A DNA stretch of 64,000 nt, taken from assembly GCF_000613245.1 (NCBI RefSeq), contig NZ_HG964937.1, positions 502,443-566,442 of the forward strand. The letters run 5' to 3'. The stretch comes from Mycobacterium asiaticum DSM 44297 (GTDB lineage: Bacteria; Actinomycetota; Actinomycetes; Mycobacteriales; Mycobacteriaceae). Shown piece by piece: positions 58,612 to 64,000 of the stretch (position 1 is the first letter of the stretch; each line of letters opens with the position of its first letter). The position numbers were made by a program, and so were the translations under genes. The notes beneath the pieces are model-generated. The model searched no databases and was not told the DNA's origin. It saw only the letters and a list, made by a program, of their open reading frames with translations.

Positions 58612-59871
58612 ATGACAGCGACGCTGACCAATACCCGCCCCTACGATGCCGTCGACGTGTCCTCGCGGGCGTTCTGGTCCACCACCGCCGCGGAGCGGGA
58701 GCGCTCATTCGCCGTACTACGGGCCGAACGCCCGGTGAGCTGGCAACGGCCGGTCGAGGATGACCTGCTACAAGATCCCAACGATCCGGGCTACTGGGCG
58801 GTCACCCGCCGGGCCGACATCGTCGCGGTCAGCCGCAACAGCGAGGTGTTCCTGTCCGGCAAGGGGGTGATGTTCGCGAACGTCCCCGAGGAACTGCTCG
58901 AAGCATCGCAGTCCTTCCTGGCCATGGACCCGCCACGGCACACCAAGCTGCGCAAGCTCGCGCACGCCGCATTCACCCCCCGGCAGGTCCGGCGCATCGA
59001 AGAATCGATCAACGCCAACGCCAAGGCCATCGTCGAGGAGCTGCGGGCCGCCGGCAGCGGCGCCGACTTCGTCGAACACTGCGCCAAAGAACTGCCGATC
59101 CGGACGCTTTCGGACATGGTCGGGATACCCGAATCCCGGCGGCAACAGGTGGCGCACGCGGCCGACGCGTTGGTGTCGTGGGCCGATCCCGTCTTCCTCA
59201 ACGGGCGTAACCGCCTGGAGGTGCTGTTCGAGAACCAGGGCTACCTGCACCAGGTAGCCGGCGAGCTGGCCGCAGAGCGTCGCGAAAACCCGGGTGATGA
59301 CCTGTTCAGCAGCCTGGTCACCGCGGAAGTCGACGGAGACCGGCTGACCGATGCCGAGGTGGCCGCCTTCTTCGTGCTGCTCTCCGTCGCCGGCAACGAC
59401 ACCACCCGGCAGACCATCAGCCACGCGCTGAAGGCCCTTACCGACTTCCCCGCCGAACGGGCCTGGCTGACGGCAGCCTTCGAGGAACGCATCGGCACGT
59501 CGGTGGAGGAGTTCATTCGCTGGGCGACCCCTGTTATGACATTTCGCCGCACCGCCGCAACGGATTTCGAGCTCGGCGGACAGCACATCCGCGCGGGGGA
59601 GAAGGTCGTCATGTTCTACGCCTCGGGCAATTGGGACACCGAGGCCTTCGACCATCCGGAGCGGTTCGACCTGAGCCGCAGCCCCAACCCGCACGTCGGC
59701 TTCGGTGGCGGCGGGCTGCATTTCTGCCTGGGCGCCCATGTGGCTCGGGCCCAGCTGCGAGCCATCTTCGGCGAGTTGCTCCGTCAGCTGCCGGACATTC
59801 AGGCGGGCGAACCGGCGTACCTCGCGGGCAATTTCGTGCATGCGATCCGGGCCATGCCCTGCACTTTTTGA
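58612..59871 (+). CDS. Cytochrome P450
   Basis: The 419-aa soluble P450 has all core motifs: I-helix AGNDTT (260-265), ExxR (Glu300, Arg303 in EEFIRW) and the haem loop FGGGGLHFCLGAHVAR with Cys372. The style GYWAVTRRADIVAVSRN and FLAMDPPRHTKLRKL is that of mycobacterial sterol or fatty-acid hydroxylases of the CYP125/142/124 type; the exact family cannot be set by eye. No ferredoxin gene follows, so redox partners come from elsewhere. ATG 58612 follows GAGGAGGGG; an in-frame ATG at 58543 would place the operator region partly inside the gene and is not chosen. Confidence 0.9.
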   Translation: MTATLTNTRPYDAVDVSSRAFWSTTAAERERSFAVLRAERPVSWQRPVEDDLLQDPNDPGYWAVTRRADIVAVSRNSEVFLSGKGVMFANVPEELLEASQSFLAMDPPRHTKLRKLAHAAFTPRQVRRIEESINANAKAIVEELRAAGSGADFVEHCAKELPIRTLSDMVGIPESRRQQVAHAADALVSWADPVFLNGRNRLEVLFENQGYLHQVAGELAAERRENPGDDLFSSLVTAEVDGDRLTDAEVAAFFVLLSVAGNDTTRQTISHALKALTDFPAERAWLTAAFEERIGTSVEEFIRWATPVMTFRRTAATDFELGGQHIRAGEKVVMFYASGNWDTEAFDHPERFDLSRSPNPHVGFGGGGLHFCLGAHVARAQLRAIFGELLRQLPDIQAGEPAYLAGNFVHAIRAMPCTF

Positions 59872-59931
59872 TGAACTCGCGCTAGGGGAGTACGGTCGCG
59901 CAGGTTCGTGGTGCTGTGCTCTTGCTCGTTC

Positions 59932-59958
59932 CCAGTGACCAAATTGTGTCGTCACTGG
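59932..59958. repeat. Inverted repeat downstream of the P450 gene
   Basis: CCAGTGAC (59932-59939) and GTCACTGG (59951-59958) are perfectly complementary with an 11-nt AT-rich spacer. A 10-bp palindrome AAGAATTCTT lies at 59976-59985. They sit in the 206-bp gap between the P450 stop and a small gene, and could be a terminator stem or an operator; there is no T-run after the stem. Confidence 0.4.
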
Positions 59959-60077
59959 TATCGCTGATGTGTTCCAAGAATTCTTAGAGTTTTTGTACAG
60001 CCGCCTTCGACATGCTTTTTCGCATCAAGAGACGGCCGCCATGCCGGTCGCAACGAGGCGAAACATGGGAGTTCATC

Positions 60078-60251
60078 ATGTGGGCATTGACAACATCGCA
60101 CGGCCGTCGGGTCGACGGGATTTCCAGCGAGCAGGACGCTCGGCTCGCGGTACAACTGCTCGGTAGCTCCCGGGTCATCGGCCCCTACTCCTGGCAGGTG
60201 GTCGACAACCGGGGACAACAGTTCGTCGCCGAGGTCAGAAAGACGCGCTGA
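60078..60251 (+). CDS. Small conserved hypothetical protein
   Basis: The predicted 57-aa product, starting MWALTTSHGRRVDGISSEQD, is soluble with no known motif. A GGGAG site 7 nt before ATG 60078 supports this start; ATG 60012 would add 22 basic residues without a site. The gene overlaps the 3' end of the convergent sirtuin gene by 17 bp. Coding status is likely but rests on the ribosome-binding site and codon character only. Confidence 0.5.
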   Translation: MWALTTSHGRRVDGISSEQDARLAVQLLGSSRVIGPYSWQVVDNRGQQFVAEVRKTR

Positions 60252-61068
60252 TCACGAGTTCGTCGGCCAACAGTGCCAACAACTCCGAACAGCCACCGTC
60301 CACCTTGACCGCGGCCAGGTCGTCACCGCGGGTGCGGCCGCGGTTGATGATCGCGACGGGAATGCCGGCCGCGGCCGCGTGGCGCACAAATCGATAGCCG
60401 GAAAACACCGTCAACGACGACCCGGCCACCAGCAGTGCTTCGGCCGCGTCCACCAATGAATATGCCTGTGCTACGCGCTCTTTGGGGACATTCTCGCCGA
60501 AATAGACGATGTCGGGCTTGAGCATGCCGGCGCAGCGCGGGCAATCCAGGTAGCGGAACGACGTGGTGTCGGCGACGACGGCGTCGGCGTCCGGGGCCAC
60601 CGCCAGCCCGCCGACGGCTTCGGAACGCTCGATGAAGCCGGGATTGAGCGCTTCCAGTTGCTCGGCCAGCGTGGCCCGGCTCATCGTGAAGCCGCAACTC
60701 AAACACACCACCTGCGCGTAGGTGCCGTGCAGATTGACGACGTTGCGGCTGCCCGCTTTGGTGTGCAACAGGTCCACGTTCTGGGTGATGACACCGGTCA
60801 CCACGCCCGACCGTTCCAACGCGGCCAGCGCCCGGTGTCCGGCATTGGGCGCAGTGTCGTCCATGTGCCGCCAGCCAACATGGTTGCGCGCCCAGTACCG
60901 CTGCCGGAACACCGGGTCGGAGGTGAACTGCCGGATGGTCATGGGATTGCTGGGCGGCGAGTCAGGCCCGCGGTAATCGGGTATGCCGGAATCCGTGGAC
61001 AGTCCCGCGCCAGTCAGCACCGCAACCCGACGACCGGACAGCAGCGCGACGAGCTCGGGAGATTCCAC
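60235..61068 (-). CDS. Sir2-family NAD-dependent protein deacylase
   Basis: The 277-aa sirtuin has the NAD-binding GAGLSTDSGIPDYRG (20-34), ITQNVDLLH (94-102), catalytic His114 in NLHGT and a zinc site with CLSC (Cys122, Cys125) and CPRC later. GSSLTVFSGYRF is the second NAD motif. It removes acyl groups from lysines with NAD consumption; in the Tyr/Arg positions that mark desuccinylases I see no clear match, so deacetylase or lipoamidase-like activity is possible. It is divergent from nadE, which makes its cosubstrate, across 83 bp. Confidence 0.9.
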   Translation of the reverse strand: MESPELVALLSGRRVAVLTGAGLSTDSGIPDYRGPDSPPSNPMTIRQFTSDPVFRQRYWARNHVGWRHMDDTAPNAGHRALAALERSGVVTGVITQNVDLLHTKAGSRNVVNLHGTYAQVVCLSCGFTMSRATLAEQLEALNPGFIERSEAVGGLAVAPDADAVVADTTSFRYLDCPRCAGMLKPDIVYFGENVPKERVAQAYSLVDAAEALLVAGSSLTVFSGYRFVRHAAAAGIPVAIINRGRTRGDDLAAVKVDGGCSELLALLADELVISASF

Positions 61069-61151
61069 TCAACCGAGACTAAGCATTCATTGACACCCCG
61101 TCATCTGACGCCAACTTCGGGGATGCGACAGTAACGCGAGAATGGAGGGTA

Positions 61152-63200
61152 ATGAGCTTCTACTCCGCATACCGGCACGGGTTCGTCCGCGTGGCTGCGT
61201 GCACGCACCACACCGCGATGGCCGACCCGCCGGCCAATGCCGCAGCCGTCCTCGGCTTGGCGCGCCAGTGTCATGACGACGGCGTTGCGCTGGCGGTATT
61301 TCCCGAACTGACATTGTCCGGTTACTCGATCGAGGACATCCTGCTGCAGGATTCCCTCCTGGATTCGGTCGAGGAGGCGCTGGGCGAGATTGTTGCCGCG
61401 TCCGCCGACCTGCTGCCGGTGCTGGTTGTGGGCGCCCCGCTGCGGCATCTGCATCGCATCTACAACACCGCGGTGGTCATCCACCGCGGCGAGGTGTTGG
61501 GCGTCGTCCCCAAGTCGTATCTGCCCAACTACCGGGAGTTCTACGAACGCCGCCAGATCGCGCCCGGCAACGGTGAGGGCGGCGTGATCCGCATCGGTCG
61601 CCTCGACGTGGAGGTTCCGTTCGGTTCGGATCTGTTGTTCGCCGCCTCCGACCTGCCGGACTTCGTGCTGCACGTCGAAATCTGCGAGGACATGTTCGTG
61701 CCGGTACCGCCCAGTGCCTCGGCGGCGCTGGCCGGAGCGACCGTGCTGGCCAATTTGTCGGGTAGCCCGATCACCATCGGCCGGGCCGAGGACCGGTGCC
61801 TGCTGGCGCGTTCCGCGTCGGCACGGTGTTTGGCCGCATACGTGTATGCCGCCGCCGGGCCGGGCGAGTCGACGACCGACCTGGCTTGGGACGGCCAGAC
61901 CATGATTTGGGAGAACGGCAATCAACTGGCGTGCTCCGAGCGGTTCCCCACGGAGGAGCAACGGTCGGTCGCCGACGTCGACACCGGGCTGCTGCGCTCC
62001 GAGCGATTGCGGATGGGCACCTTCGACGACAATCGTCGCCACCATCGGGCGGTCGCTGACTCCTTCCGGCGCATCGAGTTTCGCGTCGATCCGCCGGACG
62101 GCGACATCGGCCTGCTGCGCAACATCGAGCGCTTCCCGTTCGTCCCGGCGAATCGCGAACGGCTGGAACAGGATTGCTACGAGGCCTACAACATTCAGGT
62201 CGCTGGGCTCGAGCAACGGCTGCGGGCGCTGGATTACCCGAAGGTGATCATCGGCGTGTCAGGCGGGCTGGATTCCACGCACGCGCTGATCGTCGCGGCG
62301 AAGGCAATGGATCGGGAAGGCCGCCCGCGCAGCGACATCCTGGGCTTTACCCTGCCGGGCTTCGCCACCGGAGAGCACACCAAGAACAACGCGATCAAAC
62401 TTGGTGAGGCGCTGGGCATCACCTTCGAGGAAATCGATATCCGCGAGACCGCCAAGCGGATGTTCGAGGAGATCGGGCACCCGTTCGCGCGCGGCGAGAA
62501 GGTCTACGACGTCACCTTCGAGAACGTACAGGCCGGGTTGCGCACCGACTACCTGTTCCGGCTGGCGAACCAGCGCGGCGGCATCGTGCTTGGGACCGGG
62601 GATCTTTCGGAGCTCGCACTGGGCTGGTCCACCTACGGTGTGGGCGACCAGATGTCGCACTACAACGTCAATGGCGGTGTGCCCAAGACGCTGATTCAGC
62701 ACCTGATCCGCTGGGTCATCTCGTCGGAGCAATTCGAGAAGGAAGTGACCGACGTACTGCAGTCGGTCGTCGACACCGAGATCACCCCCGAACTGGTTCC
62801 GGCCGGCGAGGAGGAGGAACTGCAGAGCAGCGAGGCGAAGGTCGGACCCTATGCGCTGCAGGACTTCTCGCTATTCCAGGTGCTGCGCTACGGGTTCCCG
62901 CCATCGAAGATCGCGTTCCTGGCATGGCACGCGTGGAGCGACCCCGAGCGCGGCGGTTGGCCACCCGGCTTCCCGGAGGACAACCGACCGAGTTATTCGC
63001 TGAGCGATATACGCCACTGGCTGCAGGTGTTCGTCAAGAGGTTCTATTCGTTCAGCCAGTTCAAGCGCTCGGCGTTGCCCAACGGCCCCAAGGTGTCCTT
63101 TGGGGGCTCGTTGTCGCCGCGCGGGGATTGGCGTGCGCCGTCGGATATGTCCGCGAAGATCTGGCTCGACGAGATCGAGCGCGAGATCCCCGAGGACTGA
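61152..63200 (+). CDS. nadE: Glutamine-dependent NAD synthetase
   Basis: The 682-aa bifunctional enzyme has an N-terminal nitrilase-type glutaminase with the triad Glu52 (FPELTLSGYS), Lys121 (VPKSYLPNYREF) and Cys178 (VEICEDMF). The C-terminal ammonia-dependent NAD synthetase has the P-loop SGGLDSTHA and later GTGDLSELALGW. Ammonia made in the first part is channelled to deamido-NAD. It is full length and matches Rv2438c. ATG 61152 follows GGAGGG at a short distance. It is divergent from the sirtuin gene. The 3' end lies 17 bp from the convergent 13E12-type gene. Confidence 0.95.
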   Translation: MSFYSAYRHGFVRVAACTHHTAMADPPANAAAVLGLARQCHDDGVALAVFPELTLSGYSIEDILLQDSLLDSVEEALGEIVAASADLLPVLVVGAPLRHLHRIYNTAVVIHRGEVLGVVPKSYLPNYREFYERRQIAPGNGEGGVIRIGRLDVEVPFGSDLLFAASDLPDFVLHVEICEDMFVPVPPSASAALAGATVLANLSGSPITIGRAEDRCLLARSASARCLAAYVYAAAGPGESTTDLAWDGQTMIWENGNQLACSERFPTEEQRSVADVDTGLLRSERLRMGTFDDNRRHHRAVADSFRRIEFRVDPPDGDIGLLRNIERFPFVPANRERLEQDCYEAYNIQVAGLEQRLRALDYPKVIIGVSGGLDSTHALIVAAKAMDREGRPRSDILGFTLPGFATGEHTKNNAIKLGEALGITFEEIDIRETAKRMFEEIGHPFARGEKVYDVTFENVQAGLRTDYLFRLANQRGGIVLGTGDLSELALGWSTYGVGDQMSHYNVNGGVPKTLIQHLIRWVISSEQFEKEVTDVLQSVVDTEITPELVPAGEEEELQSSEAKVGPYALQDFSLFQVLRYGFPPSKIAFLAWHAWSDPERGGWPPGFPEDNRPSYSLSDIRHWLQVFVKRFYSFSQFKRSALPNGPKVSFGGSLSPRGDWRAPSDMSAKIWLDEIEREIPED

Positions 63201-63217
63201 CGCCAAGTTCCCCGACG

Positions 63218-64000
63218 TCAAGCCGGTTCGTCATCGTCATCCGCAAAGAGTTTTTCCGGGTGGTGGAAGGTGTTGACTCGTGGTTGGCCGTGGTCGAGGT
63301 GGGCGGGTGGGAGCCATTCGGTTTGGCCGCGGGCGTTTTTGCGGGTGGTCCAGCCCTTTTCGGCCAGTCTGTTGTCAGGTCCGCAAGCCAGGGTGAGGTC
63401 GGTGATGTCGGTGCGCCCGGTGCTGGCCCAGCCGGTGACGTGGTGGACCTCGGTGTGGTAGGCGGGTTGGTCGCAGCCGGGGCGGGTGCAACCCCCCTCG
63501 AGGGCGTGCAGCATGAGCCGCTGCGCCGGGTTGGCGAATCGCTTGGCGTGGTACAGCGCTAGGGGTTTGGCGTGGTCGAAGATCGCCAGATAGTGATGGG
63601 CGCCCTGGGCGGCCATGCGGATCAGATCGGCCATCGGCAGCAGGGAGCCCCCGCTGGTGCGGGCCGTGCCGGTGCCGGCCTCGAGGTCCTTGAGCGTGGT
63701 GGTCACAATCATCGTGACCGGCAGGCCGCGGTGTGAGCCGAGCTGCTCGGAGGCGAACAAGGCCCGGATCGCGGTGATCAGGGCGTCGTGATTGCGCTGG
63801 CCGCTGCTGCGGGTATCGGAGCGCGCGGTGCTGTCGGCCTCGGGGTGGGTGGGGTCGGGGGTGCCGGGGGCGGCCAGGGCGGCGAGCAGGGCTTCGAACA
63901 GCGCCCGTAGTTCGGGGGTGATCACACCGCTGATCCGGCTCATCCCGTCGTAGTCCTGGTTGCCCAGCACGAAGCCGCGTTTGCGGGCGCGGTCCTCATC
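63218..64000 (-). CDS. 13E12-family DUF222/HNH protein, C-terminal part (runs off right edge)
   Basis: The minus-strand frame is open from the window edge to a stop at 63218 (about 261 codons). The readable part begins DEDRARKRGFVLGNQDYDGMS and ends in an HNH domain: GGCTRPGCDQPAYHTEVHHV, then LTLACGPDNRLAEKGW. This is the 13E12 repeat family, found in many copies in mycobacteria and related actinobacteria. The DUF222 N-terminus is outside the window. Function is unknown; copies may spread by homologous exchange. The HNH residues (two Cys, His-His, Asn) look intact. In M. tuberculosis I do not remember a copy next to nadE. Confidence 0.88.
   Translation of the reverse strand, partial: DEDRARKRGFVLGNQDYDGMSRISGVITPELRALFEALLAALAAPGTPDPTHPEADSTARSDTRSSGQRNHDALITAIRALFASEQLGSHRGLPVTMIVTTTLKDLEAGTGTARTSGGSLLPMADLIRMAAQGAHHYLAIFDHAKPLALYHAKRFANPAQRLMLHALEGGCTRPGCDQPAYHTEVHHVTGWASTGRTDITDLTLACGPDNRLAEKGWTTRKNARGQTEWLPPAHLDHGQPRVNTFHHPEKLFADDDDEPA

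Overview
The window is high-GC chromosomal DNA from a Mycobacterium, most likely a non-tuberculous species. The evidence is the mycobacterial gene set (rpfE, glbO, mycothiol-linked DsbA-like protein, NAD-glutamate dehydrogenase of about 1600 aa, clpP1-clpP2, ettA, plsB2, WS/DGAT, a cutinase, a 13E12-type HNH protein). From memory, the gene order is largely collinear, in inverted orientation, with M. tuberculosis Rv2485c to Rv2438c. I could run no database search, so all homologue names rest on recognised motifs and remembered sequences. The species is not assigned.

Layout. 1-5.7 kb is accessory. It holds a truncated PucR-type regulator divergent from an EthA-like Baeyer-Villiger monooxygenase, a membrane-anchored class III nucleotidyl cyclase, an unknown membrane protein with a FlgT-C-like tail, a GAP/Sap transporter-like protein and a secreted cutinase. 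A tRNA-Arg follows. 6.2-13.4 kb is a lipid block: lipQ, a WS/DGAT, a HAD-PlsC fusion and plsB2. 13.5-21.7 kb carries ssbB, ettA, gdh, a hotdog thioesterase and a hypothetical gene. 21.8-24.9 kb, on the minus strand, holds a flavoprotein, aglA and glbO. 25-27.2 kb has an HNH nuclease, two small genes likely encoding cytochrome aa3 accessory subunits, and a zincin-like hypothetical. 27.1-33.5 kb has pepN (minus), a DsbA-like nitroreductase, rpiB, nei, a small secreted protein, lipP (minus) and tRNA-Gly.

33.6-38.3 kb is the proteostasis island: tRNA-Pro, tig, clpP1, clpP2 and clpX. Trigger factor and the two-peptidase Clp protease with its unfoldase are adjacent, and a very long hairpin separates clpP2 from clpX. 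38.5-42.2 kb is the 2-oxoglutarate:ferredoxin oxidoreductase pair korA-korB, then mobA. 42.2-46.2 kb holds rpfE behind a long, hairpin-rich leader, a trans-acting enoyl reductase-like protein, a DUF937 protein and a B-lectin/LysM protein. 46.2-57.8 kb is a conserved housekeeping run: valS-folC-DUF4233-ndk, then rne, then rplU-rpmA-obg-proB, with many 4-bp stop/start overlaps. 57.8-59.9 kb is a tetR/cytochrome P450 divergent pair, which I remember as absent between proB and nadE in M. tuberculosis. 60-64 kb holds a small hypothetical gene, a sirtuin, glutamine-dependent nadE and the 3' part of a 13E12-family HNH gene running off the right edge.

No CRISPR array, complete insertion sequence, prophage or obvious defence island is visible. 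The least explained signals are non-coding or small: the structured rpfE leader, the 66-nt palindrome after clpP2, perfect operators in the divergent intergenic regions, and several small or domain-of-unknown-function proteins next to core metabolic genes.
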